A DNA stretch of 64,000 nucleotides, from assembly GCF_039535235.1 (NCBI RefSeq), contig NZ_BAAAWU010000001.1, forward strand, positions 7,133,001 through 7,197,000, given 5' to 3'. Below the pieces are notes generated by a model, which was not told where the DNA came from, made no database searches, and saw nothing but the letters and a program-made list of their open reading frames with translations. The position numbers were made by a program, and so were the translations under genes. The stretch's first letter is position 1. Every line of letters starts with the position of its first letter. The DNA is from Streptomyces roseoviridis. GTDB taxonomy: Bacteria > Actinomycetota > Actinomycetes > Streptomycetales > Streptomycetaceae. Of the stretch, positions 16,733-24,120 are shown piece after piece.

Positions 16733-17689
16733 ATGACCGCCGTCCCCAAAACCCTCCGCGCCCCCCTCGTCGTCGAGTTCCCCTTCACCCGCTCCCTCGG
16801 CCCCGTCCAGTCCGCCTTCCTCACCGGCCTGCGCGAACGCACCCTCCTCGGGGTCCGCACCGAGGCCGGGCGGGTGCTCGTCCCGCCCGTCGAGTACGAC
16901 CCCGAGACCGCCGCCGAGCTCCGCGACCTCGTCGAGGTCGACGCGACCGGCACCGTCACCACCTGGGCCTGGAATCCGGAACCCCGCCCCGGCCAGCCGC
17001 TGGCGACCCCCTTCGCCTGGGTCCTCGTCCGCCTCGACGGCGCCGACACCGCCCTGCTGCACGCCCTCGACGCACCCGGCCCCGACGCCGTGCGCACCGG
17101 CCTGCGGGTCCGCGTCCGCTGGGCCGCCGAACGGCACGGCGCCATCACCGACATCGCCTGCTTCGAACCGTACGAGAGCACCGCGCCGCGGACTCGGCCC
17201 CGCCCCCACGACGGCCGGTTCGACGCCCCCGTCACCGGCATCGTCGCCCCCGCCCGCCTCGACTACACCTACAGCCCCGGCCGCGCCCAGACCGCCTACC
17301 TCCACGCCCTCGCCGAACGTCGCACCGTCGGCGAACGCTGCCCCTCCTGCGCCAAGGTCTACGTCCCGCCCCGCGGCGCCTGCCCGACCTGCGGCGTCGC
17401 CACCACCGAGCAGGTCGAGGTCGGGCCCCGCGGCACCGTCACCACCTTCTGCATCGTCAACATCAAGGCCAAGAACCTCGACATCGAGGTCCCGTACGTC
17501 TACGCCCACATCGCCCTCGACGGTGCCGCGCTCGCCCTCCACGGCCGGATCGCCGGCATCCCCTACGACCAGGTACGTATGGGCCTGCGGGTGGAACCCG
17601 TATGGAGCGAGGACGGACGCTACCCCGACCACTACCGCCCCAGCGGAGAGCCGGACGCCGACTACGACACGTACAAGGAGCTCCTGTGA
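16733..17689 (+). CDS. Tandem OB-fold/zinc-ribbon (DUF35) protein, Rv3521-like
   Basis: 318 residues with two OB-fold modules. The first (residues about 15-140) has lost the zinc ribbon; the second has an intact rubredoxin-like ribbon, CPSC...CPTC, followed by the OB fold (GTVTTFCIVNIK). DUF35 proteins bind and activate thiolase-fold partners; ChsH2-DUF35 with Ltp2 is a steroid side-chain aldolase complex, and Rv3521 sits beside ltp4-ltp3 in mycobacteria with the same length class. ATG 16733 follows CTGGAG. Its stop overlaps the GTG start of the next gene (GTGA). Inferred role: obligate partner of one of the two thiolase-like proteins downstream. Confidence 0.85.
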   Translation: MTAVPKTLRAPLVVEFPFTRSLGPVQSAFLTGLRERTLLGVRTEAGRVLVPPVEYDPETAAELRDLVEVDATGTVTTWAWNPEPRPGQPLATPFAWVLVRLDGADTALLHALDAPGPDAVRTGLRVRVRWAAERHGAITDIACFEPYESTAPRTRPRPHDGRFDAPVTGIVAPARLDYTYSPGRAQTAYLHALAERRTVGERCPSCAKVYVPPRGACPTCGVATTEQVEVGPRGTVTTFCIVNIKAKNLDIEVPYVYAHIALDGAALALHGRIAGIPYDQVRMGLRVEPVWSEDGRYPDHYRPSGEPDADYDTYKELL

Positions 17690-18759
17690 CCGCCTCCGCA
17701 CGCCGGGACGTCGCCGTCGTCGCCTTCGCGCAGACCGACCACACCCGGCGCACCGACGAGCTCTCCGAGGTCGAGATGCTGATGCCGGTCCTCCACGCGG
17801 TGCTGAGCGAGACCGGGCTGACCGCCTCCGACATCGGCTTCACCTGCTCGGGGTCCTCCGACTACCTCGCCGGACGGCCCTTCTCCTTCACCATGGCCCT
17901 CGACGGCGTCGGCGCCTGGCCGCCCATCTCCGAGTCCCACGTGGAGACGGACGGCGCCTGGGCGCTGTACGAGGCATGGGTGAAGCTCCTGACCGGCCAG
18001 GCCGACACGGCGCTCGTGTACGCCTACGGGAAGTCCTCGCCCGGCTCCGTACGCGACGTCCTCACCCGCCAGCTCGACCCCTACTACCTGGCACCCCTGT
18101 GGCCCGATTCCGTCGCCCTCGCGGCGCTCCAGGCACGGGCCCTGATCGACGCGGGGCACACCGACGAGCCCGCGCTCGCGGCGATCGCCGCCCGCAGCCG
18201 CCGGGACGCCGCCGCCCATCCGCACGCCCAGCTGCGCGGCGCCCGCCCCCAGGGCGACTACGTGGTGGCCCCGCTGCGCACCGGCGACTGTCCGCCCGTC
18301 GGCGACGGCGCGGCCGCCGTGATCCTCGCCGCGGGCGAGCGGGCCCGCGCACTGTGCGCCAGGCCCGCCTGGATCACCGGCATGGACCATCGCGTGGAGG
18401 CCCACTCCCTCGGCGTGCGCGACCTCACCGACTCGCCCTCCACCCGCTTGGCCGCCGAACGGTCCGGGGCCTTCGACGCGTCCGCCGGCCGGCCCGTCGA
18501 CACCGCCGAACTGCACGCGCCCTTCACCGCCCAGGAGGTCGTCCTGCGCAGGGCGCTCCGCCTCGGCGACGACGTCCGCGTCAACCCCTCCGGCGGAGCG
18601 CTCGCCGCCAACCCCGTGATGGCCGCGGGGCTGATCCGCCTCGGCGAGGCCGCCGCCCGCATCCACCGCGGCGCCTCCGACCGCGCCCTCGCCCACGCCA
18701 CCTCCGGGCCCTGCCTCCAGCAGAACCTGGTCGCCGTCCTGGAAGGGGACCCGCGATGA
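17686..18759 (+). CDS. Thiolase-fold lipid-transfer-like protein, Ltp4-like, no active-site Cys
   Basis: 357 residues. Thiolase-superfamily fold (VAVVAFAQTDHTRRTDELSEVE at the N-terminus; VNPSGGALAANPVMAAGLIR near the C-terminus). The nucleophile position that reads Cys in real thiolases is in a SHVETDGAWA context without Cys, and the GHP histidine motif reads ANPVM. It therefore cannot do standard thiolysis; Ltp2/Ltp4-type retro-aldolases share this loss and use a DUF35 partner. GTG 17686 follows AAGGAG. Overlaps DUF35 upstream and thiolase-like protein downstream, so the three are coupled. Cleavage of a beta-hydroxyacyl-CoA is the best inference. Confidence 0.85.
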   Translation: MTASARRDVAVVAFAQTDHTRRTDELSEVEMLMPVLHAVLSETGLTASDIGFTCSGSSDYLAGRPFSFTMALDGVGAWPPISESHVETDGAWALYEAWVKLLTGQADTALVYAYGKSSPGSVRDVLTRQLDPYYLAPLWPDSVALAALQARALIDAGHTDEPALAAIAARSRRDAAAHPHAQLRGARPQGDYVVAPLRTGDCPPVGDGAAAVILAAGERARALCARPAWITGMDHRVEAHSLGVRDLTDSPSTRLAAERSGAFDASAGRPVDTAELHAPFTAQEVVLRRALRLGDDVRVNPSGGALAANPVMAAGLIRLGEAAARIHRGASDRALAHATSGPCLQQNLVAVLEGDPR

Positions 18760-19934
18760 GCCGAGCAACGCACAAGGAGCCCGTGGCCGTCGTCGGCATC
18801 GGCCAGACCAAGCACGTCGCCGCCCGCCGGGACGTCTCCCTCGCCGGTCTCGTCCGCGAGGCCGCCCGGCGCGCCCTGGCGGACGCCGAGCTGACCTGGT
18901 CCGATGTCGACGCCGTCGTCATCGGCAAGGCCCCCGACTTCTTCGAGGGCGTGATGATGCCGGAGCTCTACCTCGCCGACGCCCTCGGCGCCGTCGGCAA
19001 GCCGATGCTCCGCGTCCACACCGCCGGCTCGGTCGGCGGGTCCACGGCGCTGGTGGCCGCCGACCTGGTGGCCGCCCGGATCCACGGCACCGTCCTGACC
19101 GTCGCCTTCGAGAAGCAGTCCGAGTCCAACGCCATGTGGGGCCTGTCGCTGCCCGTGCCGTTCCAGCAGCCCCTGCTCGCGGGCGCCGGTGGCTTCTTCG
19201 CCCCGCACGTACGGGCCTACATGCGGCGCACCGGAGCCCCCGACACGATCGGCTCCCTCGTCGCGTACAAGGACCGGCGCAACGCGCTGAAGAACCCCTA
19301 CGCCCATCTCCACGAGCACGACATCACCCTGGAGAAGGTGCAGGCCTCCCCGATGCTCTGGGACCCCATCCGCTACTCCGAGACCTGCCCGTCCTCCGAC
19401 GGCGCCTGCGCCATGGTCCTCACCGACCGGGCGGGCGCGGCCCGTTCGCCCCGACCGCCCGCCTGGATGCTCGGCGGCGCGATGCGCAGCGAACCCACCC
19501 TCTTCGCCGGGAAGGACTTCGTCTCCCCGAGGGCGGGCCGCGACTGCGCCGCCGACGTCTACCGGCAGGCCGGGATCACCGACCCGCGCCGTCAGATCGA
19601 CGCGGTCGAGATGTACGTGCCCTTCTCCTGGTACGAGCCGATGTGGCTGGAGAACCTCGGCTTCGCGGACGAGGGCGAGGGCTGGAAGCTCACCGAGGCA
19701 GGGGTCACCGAGCTCGGCGGCGACCTGCCCGTGAACCCCTCCGGCGGGGTGCTGTCCAGCAACCCCATCGGGGCCTCCGGCATGATCCGCTTCGCGGAGG
19801 CGGCACTCCAGGTCCGCGGCCGGGCCGGTGAGCACCAGGTCGAGGGGGCGCGCACGGCGCTGGGGCACGCGTACGGAGGGGGCGCGCAGTTCTTCTCGAT
19901 GTGGCTGGTCGGAGACCGGCCGCCCACCGGCTGA
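18756..19934 (+). CDS. Thiolase-like protein, Ltp3-like, no active-site Cys
   Basis: 392 residues. Thiolase fold with HTAGSVGGSTALVAADLVAAR in place of the Cys-containing NxxCxSG motif, and VNPSGGVLSSNPIGASGMIR with the catalytic His of GHP replaced by Asn; the last CxGGG motif reads GHAYGGG. All three catalytic elements of degradative thiolases are thus changed. Length and order match mycobacterial Ltp3 (after Ltp4). ATG 18756 overlaps the previous stop. In Rhodococcus Ltp3 and Ltp4 are required for C-24 branched sterol side chains (known); the corresponding substrate here is inferred. Ends with an Ala/Gly helix and no SCP2 lipid-binding domain. Confidence 0.87.
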   Translation: MSRATHKEPVAVVGIGQTKHVAARRDVSLAGLVREAARRALADAELTWSDVDAVVIGKAPDFFEGVMMPELYLADALGAVGKPMLRVHTAGSVGGSTALVAADLVAARIHGTVLTVAFEKQSESNAMWGLSLPVPFQQPLLAGAGGFFAPHVRAYMRRTGAPDTIGSLVAYKDRRNALKNPYAHLHEHDITLEKVQASPMLWDPIRYSETCPSSDGACAMVLTDRAGAARSPRPPAWMLGGAMRSEPTLFAGKDFVSPRAGRDCAADVYRQAGITDPRRQIDAVEMYVPFSWYEPMWLENLGFADEGEGWKLTEAGVTELGGDLPVNPSGGVLSSNPIGASGMIRFAEAALQVRGRAGEHQVEGARTALGHAYGGGAQFFSMWLVGDRPPTG

Positions 19935-20021
19935 GGTCTGTCCGTGCCGCGGACCGGTCGCTACGCTGAGGCCCGGACGGACAGCGCAGCGTGACGCGTG
20001 CGACGTGAGGGGAGAACGGAC

Positions 20022-20264
20022 GTGGCGGACAGCACCATGCCCCAGCAGGCCGGGCCGGGGCACGACCTGCCGGACCTCGACCTGACGGGCGCCGACTGGC
20101 GCCCCGGCAGCCAGGGGGTGGGGGACGTGCAGATCGCCTTCGTCGAGGGCTTCGTCGCGATGCGCAACGGGCGCAGGCCCGGAGCACCGTCCGTCGTCTT
20201 CGGCCCGGCGGAGTGGCGGGCGTTCGTGGCGAACGCCCGCGAGGGCGAGTTCGACCTGACCTGA
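20022..20264 (+). CDS. DUF397 domain protein (BldB-like family), orphan
   Basis: 80 residues. The DUF397 core is recognisable: a Trp-containing strand (DWRPGSQG), a VAMRNGRRPGAP turn equivalent to VAVRDSKxPxGP, and the VVFGPAEWRAFV helix. Streptomyces DUF397 proteins normally follow an XRE/Scr1-type helix-turn-helix partner; none is adjacent, so this is an orphan like BldB itself. GTG 20022 follows GGGGAG. The last codons and the stop lie within a pentanucleotide repeat. Confidence 0.85.
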   Translation: MADSTMPQQAGPGHDLPDLDLTGADWRPGSQGVGDVQIAFVEGFVAMRNGRRPGAPSVVFGPAEWRAFVANAREGEFDLT

Positions 20265-20286
20265 CCTGACCTGACCTGACCTGACC
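20253..20286. repeat. Pentanucleotide tandem repeat through the DUF397 stop codon
   Basis: GACCT repeated six times plus GACC. Because the unit is not a multiple of three, slippage would move the stop and change the C-terminus of the DUF397 protein. Confidence 0.9.
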
Positions 20287-20299
20287 CGGCCGGGTCAGG
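20280..20299 (+). terminator. Perfect 20-bp palindrome after the DUF397 gene
   Basis: CCTGACCCGGCCGGGTCAGG is a perfect palindrome starting inside the repeat; it can fold to an 8-bp stem with a 4-nt loop and probably ends the DUF397 transcript. No T-tract. Confidence 0.55.
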
Positions 20300-20389
20300 C
20301 CAGGCCTGACGTCGTCCGACCTGGACGGGGCCGCGCCACAGGCGCCGCGAGCCCGGCACGATCGGCCGGACGGCCCTAGGGTGACGACC

Positions 20390-20785
20390 ATGCACCCTGA
20401 GCGCGATCTGGGCCGGCTCCTGGCCGGGATGCGGCCTGAACTCCACCCCGGCCGCTACGTCTTCACCACGGTGGCCGGCCCCGCCCCGGCGGGCCTCGAC
20501 CCGGTCGTCACCGTCGCCGAACGCGAGGGACTGACGATGGTCGTACGCCAGGAGGACGCGGACGCGGCCTCGCTGGCCTACGACTACGTGGCCGGCTGGA
20601 TCACCCTGCGCGTCCACTCGGCACTGGATGCCGTAGGACTGACCGCCGCCGTCGCGGGAGCCCTTGCCGATGCCGGTCTGAGCTGCAACGTGGTCGCGGG
20701 CCACCACCACGACCACCTCTTCGTCGAACACGCCCGAGCGGACGATGCCTTGGGCGTCCTGGAAGCGCTTGCCCGACGGTCCTGA
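20390..20785 (+). CDS. ACT-domain protein (COG3602-like)
   Basis: 131 residues. Two ACT-like modules: an N-terminal LHPGRYVFTTVAG...VVTVAEREGLTMVV portion and a C-terminal canonical ACT (WITLRVHSALDAVGLTAAVAGALADAGLSCNVVAGHHHDHLFV). The His-rich turn HHHDH is characteristic of this family. Such proteins bind small ligands, often amino acids, and have no assigned enzymatic function. ATG 20390 (AGGG 8 nt upstream) is preferred over GTG 20381. Single gene, followed 137 bp later by the ATPase gene. Confidence 0.85.
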   Translation: MHPERDLGRLLAGMRPELHPGRYVFTTVAGPAPAGLDPVVTVAEREGLTMVVRQEDADAASLAYDYVAGWITLRVHSALDAVGLTAAVAGALADAGLSCNVVAGHHHDHLFVEHARADDALGVLEALARRS

Positions 20786-20922
20786 GACCCTTCACACAAC
20801 CCCCACAATCCCTCGTGATGGGGGTGTGTCCCGGCGTACGCTGGGACTTCACGGGGTGACCGCCCCGGACGCACCCCCGTGTGCGCCGGGCGTGCGCCCT
20901 CAGTGTGGGGGTGGGGTGGACC

Positions 20923-22917
20923 ATGGCAGCACACACCGGCGGACCGGCCGGCCAGGGCTTCCGTCTCTTCGAGCGCGAGGCCGAACTCGCGGCTGCCGAG
21001 GAGGCGTTGAACCTCCTCGCGGGACGGGCCGCCGACGTGGGCCCGGCGGACGGCGGCGGGCCGGCACCGGCGGGCACGCCCGTGGACGGCGCGCGGGACA
21101 CGGGCCGGAGCGGACACGGAGACACCGCGGGGGACGCGTACACGGCCCGGCTGGTCGCGGCCGGCCGGAGTCTCGCGCCGGGGGCCGACGAGAGCGCCGC
21201 CGGTCCCCTCCGCCAGGGGAGCGTGCCCGGCCTCGACCCGGAGCCGGCGTCCGTCGTGGGCGGCGGAGAGGGCGATGCTGCGGCGACCGCGACCGCGACC
21301 GCGACCGCGACCGCGACCGCGACGGTGCACGGCCGGGACCGGGTCGATGCGTCCGCCGCCGGCGGCGTGCGTGCCCTCCGGCCTCCGCGCACGCCCGGGG
21401 CGCCGGTCCTGCGCGTGGTGCGCGGCGGCCCCCCACGCCTCGTGACGGACGCCCGTCGCGGAGGAGTGCTCGCCGTCGCCGCGCCCGCCGGGCTCGGCAA
21501 GACCACTCTCCTCGCCGAGATCCGCCGACGCGCCGCCGCCAGGGGGTGCACGGTGCTGTCCGCGCGCGGCGACGAGGAGCAGCGGGTCGCCTTCCACGTC
21601 GCCCGGCAGCTCCTCCGGCCACACCTCTCCGCCGCCGCCCGCACCGAGCTGCGCAAGCACCTCGGCGACCGGTACGACGTCGTCGGCCCCGCACTCGGCC
21701 TCGGCGCTCCCGCCGAGGGCGGACCGCCCGACCAGGAGGCCGTGCGCGACGGGCTCGACCGGGTCCTCGCCCACCTCGCCCGGCACCACGCCCCCGTCGT
21801 GGTCGTCCTCGACGACGCCCACAGGGCCGACCCCGAGTCGCTCGACTGGCTCTCCGCCCTCGCACCCCGCGCCGAAGAGCTCCCCGTCCTGCTGGTCGTC
21901 GCCTACCGGCCCGACGAACTCCCGGCCGAAGGCGCGGAGTTCACGGACGGGCGACTCGGCCGCAGGCCCCTCTCCCTGGAGCCGCTCAGCCCCGCCGCCC
22001 TCGCCCGGCTCGTCCGCGACCGGATCGGCGTCCACGCCGACGACGCCTTCTGCCGCGAGTACTGGGCCGTCACCTCCGGCAACCCCTTCGATGCCGTCCA
22101 GCTCGCCGCCCGGATCCGCGACCGGGGCCTCGACCCCACCGCCGACCTCGCCACCGCCGTCAAGGGCAGCGGTCTGCTCACGAAGATCGAACGGCTCGGC
22201 GCCGCCACCGTCCGCCTCGCCTGGGCCTGCGCCGTCCTCGGCAGCGGGACCTCACCCCGGCTCGCCGGCGCCGTCGCAGGACTCGCCGACGAGGAAGTCG
22301 CCCAGGGCGCGGCACTGCTGCGCCGCGCCGGCGTCCTCGCCGAGGCGGCGGACGACGGGGACGGCAGCGAGCACGACGGGGACGGCAGCGAGGAGTACGG
22401 GGACGGCAGCGAGGAGGACGGGGCCGGCCGGGACGGGACCGGCACCCTCGCCTTCGTCCACCCGCTCGTCGCCGACGCGGTCTACGACGCCATCCCCACC
22501 GCCACCCGCGTCGCCCTGCACGGCCAGGCCGCCTGGTGCGTCATCGAAACCGGCCTCGGCTCCACCGCCGCCGCCCGGCACCTGGTGGAGACCCATCCGG
22601 ACGCCGACCCCTGGGTCGTACGGCATCTGCGCGCCGCCGCGCGGGAGGCCCTGCGGACGGGCGCACCCGACACCGCCCGCCGCTATCTCGCCCGCGCCCT
22701 GCGCGAACCCCCCGACCGCGACGAACGCGCCGCCCTCCTCGTCGAACTGGAGCACGCCTCCCAGCTCTCGGAGCACACCACCACCGTCAGCCACCTCCCC
22801 GTCACCCCGGAGGAACGGACCCACCCCCACGGACTTCGGCAGGAGGGGAAGCCCCCGGCCGCCTCGCCCGCCCCACCGACCGGCTCTCCCGCGCCGACCT
22901 CCACGGGCGCTCCGTGA
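20923..22917 (+). CDS. AAA_16-type ATPase, LAL/LuxR-like regulator lacking its HTH
   Basis: 664 residues. P-loop APAGLGKTT at about residue 187, Walker B VVVVLDDAH near 297, sensor region SLDWLSALAP and arginine-rich C-lid follow the large ATP-binding LuxR (LAL/MalT) family. The fold ends near LLVELEHAS, then only about 40 Pro/Ser/Thr-rich residues remain, so the tetratricopeptide part and the C-terminal LuxR HTH found in relatives of about 900 residues are missing. The N-terminal 180 residues contain low-complexity Ala-Thr. ATG 20923 chosen for its GGGGTGG site. Either a truncated regulator (no HTH in the next 235 bp) or a naturally short signalling ATPase. Confidence 0.8.
   Translation: MAAHTGGPAGQGFRLFEREAELAAAEEALNLLAGRAADVGPADGGGPAPAGTPVDGARDTGRSGHGDTAGDAYTARLVAAGRSLAPGADESAAGPLRQGSVPGLDPEPASVVGGGEGDAAATATATATATATATVHGRDRVDASAAGGVRALRPPRTPGAPVLRVVRGGPPRLVTDARRGGVLAVAAPAGLGKTTLLAEIRRRAAARGCTVLSARGDEEQRVAFHVARQLLRPHLSAAARTELRKHLGDRYDVVGPALGLGAPAEGGPPDQEAVRDGLDRVLAHLARHHAPVVVVLDDAHRADPESLDWLSALAPRAEELPVLLVVAYRPDELPAEGAEFTDGRLGRRPLSLEPLSPAALARLVRDRIGVHADDAFCREYWAVTSGNPFDAVQLAARIRDRGLDPTADLATAVKGSGLLTKIERLGAATVRLAWACAVLGSGTSPRLAGAVAGLADEEVAQGAALLRRAGVLAEAADDGDGSEHDGDGSEEYGDGSEEDGAGRDGTGTLAFVHPLVADAVYDAIPTATRVALHGQAAWCVIETGLGSTAAARHLVETHPDADPWVVRHLRAAAREALRTGAPDTARRYLARALREPPDRDERAALLVELEHASQLSEHTTTVSHLPVTPEERTHPHGLRQEGKPPAASPAPPTGSPAPTSTGAP
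21283..21323 (+). repeat. Hexanucleotide repeat encoding Ala-Thr
   Basis: GCGACC repeated six times plus GCGAC inside the ATPase gene, encoding an (Ala-Thr)n tract. In-frame slippage would only change length. Confidence 0.9.
22354..22422 (+). repeat. 21-bp tandem repeat encoding an acidic heptapeptide
   Basis: Three units (22354-22374, 22375-22395, 22396-22416) plus 6 bp encode Asp-Gly-Asp-Gly-Ser-Glu-x. They form an acidic linker between the ATPase core and the C-terminal helical part. Confidence 0.88.
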
Positions 22918-23152
22918 CCGTCCGCGCGCCCGGAGGGCACCACCGCGCGCGCCGAACCCTCCGCCGTCGTCGTCACCTGCGCCGACACCCGCTCCAGCGC
23001 CCGCAGCCGCCGGTACGGTGCGCCCTCCGCGACCGGCCAGGCGCTCCCCGTCACCGCCAGGCCCCGCCCCGTACCGCAGTGGCCGGCGTGAGGCGGCGAG
23101 CCGGGGGGTCCCGGCGCGCCGCATCCCGCACCGGGGCACGTACCATGGCCGT

Positions 23153-23653
23153 ATGTCCTTCCTCCGCCGCCGCAGCGCCGCCACACCCGCGGGCCCGGAC
23201 TTCGACGTCCTGGCCATGGACCCCGGGGACTGGCCCGGCAATCTCGGCGCCGGCCTGCTCCCGGCCCCCGACGGCAGCTGTCAGGGCGTGTTCCTCCGCT
23301 ACGACCTGTTCGGCGGCCGCGGACCCGCGATGATCATCGGCAACCTGCCGGAGGGCTCCCCGGCCCGCGAGCTCGCCGAGGGCCAGGTCCCCTTCGAGGT
23401 GGCGCAGCTGCTCGCCGCCCTGGAGAACGACGAGCCGGTCGAGGTCGTCGACAAGGAGGACGTGCCCGTGATGCAGGGCGACAACCTGCTCATCGTGCGC
23501 CGCCTCAAGCTCTCCGAGAGCCGGATCTCCTGCGTGCAGTTCGACCGCAGCGACAACGTCCTGGTCACCATCGCCAGTTGGGACCGCCCCATCACCGACG
23601 ACCTGTACGCGCTGCTCAAGCCGCTGCCCGCCGAACTGTTCCAGCAGGGCTGA
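23153..23653 (+). CDS. Conserved hypothetical protein
   Basis: 166 residues, cytoplasmic, no membrane segment. The sequence (WPGNLGAGLLPAPDG, FEVAQLLAALENDEPVEVV, LLIVRRLKLSESRISCVQFD) is a mixed alpha/beta protein without a motif I can assign. High GC3 and a clear ATG (23153) support coding. A gap of only 17 bp to the S4 gene suggests one operon. It has a form common in Streptomyces genomes but I give no function. Confidence 0.8.
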   Translation: MSFLRRRSAATPAGPDFDVLAMDPGDWPGNLGAGLLPAPDGSCQGVFLRYDLFGGRGPAMIIGNLPEGSPARELAEGQVPFEVAQLLAALENDEPVEVVDKEDVPVMQGDNLLIVRRLKLSESRISCVQFDRSDNVLVTIASWDRPITDDLYALLKPLPAELFQQG

Positions 23654-23670
23654 CCGGGAGGCGGGGGCCG

Positions 23671-24036
23671 ATGAGCGCACGCGTCGACAGCTGGATCTGG
23701 GCCGTCCGGCTCACCAAGACCCGTTCCCAGGCCGCCGCGGCCTGCCGGGCCGGGCACGTCAAGGTCAACGGGGAGCGGGCCAAGCCCGCCCAGCCCGTGA
23801 AGCCGGGCGACGAGGTCCGGGTCTTCCACGGCGGCCGGCAGCGGATCGTCGAGGTGCGCCAGCTGCTCACCAAGCGGGTCGGCCCGTCCGTCGCCGCCGA
23901 GGCGTACGTGGACAACAGCCCGCCCCCGCCGTCGCGCGAGGAGATCGCCGTGGCGGGCGTGCGCGACCGCGGCGCGGGCCGTCCCACCAAGCGGGACCGC
24001 CGCGAGCTCGACCAGCTCCGCGGACTGCGCCCCTGA
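23671..24036 (+). CDS. hslR: S4-domain RNA-binding protein (Hsp15-like)
   Basis: 121 residues. S4 domain (VDSWIWAVRLTKTRSQAAAACRAGHVKVNGE...VKPGDEVRV) followed by a basic tail (GAGRPTKRDRRELDQLRG). Hsp15/HslR binds the 50S subunit carrying a stalled nascent chain-tRNA and promotes rescue (known for E. coli). ATG 23671 follows GGGAGG. Ends just before a strong terminator. Confidence 0.87.
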   Translation: MSARVDSWIWAVRLTKTRSQAAAACRAGHVKVNGERAKPAQPVKPGDEVRVFHGGRQRIVEVRQLLTKRVGPSVAAEAYVDNSPPPPSREEIAVAGVRDRGAGRPTKRDRRELDQLRGLRP

Positions 24037-24070
24037 CCACAGCCCGGCGGCCCCCCGGCCCACGGCACCG

Positions 24071-24099
24071 AGGCCGCCCCGTCCAGGACGGGGCGGCCT
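24071..24099 (+). terminator. Rho-independent terminator
   Basis: Perfect 12-bp stem AGGCCGCCCCGT / ACGGGGCGGCCT with a CCAGG loop, followed by TT. Sits between the plus-strand S4 operon and the convergent geoA gene, so it may serve both. Confidence 0.88.
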
Positions 24100-24120
24100 T
24101 CGCGTGTCACGGAGCCGAGG

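Noticed and set aside
17686..19934. Acetyl-CoA acetyltransferase annotation of the thiolase-like genes
   Set aside because: The nucleophile Cys and GHP His motifs are absent, so standard thiolase function is unlikely.
20022..20264. DUF397 toxin-antitoxin-like pair
   Set aside because: No HTH gene on either side.
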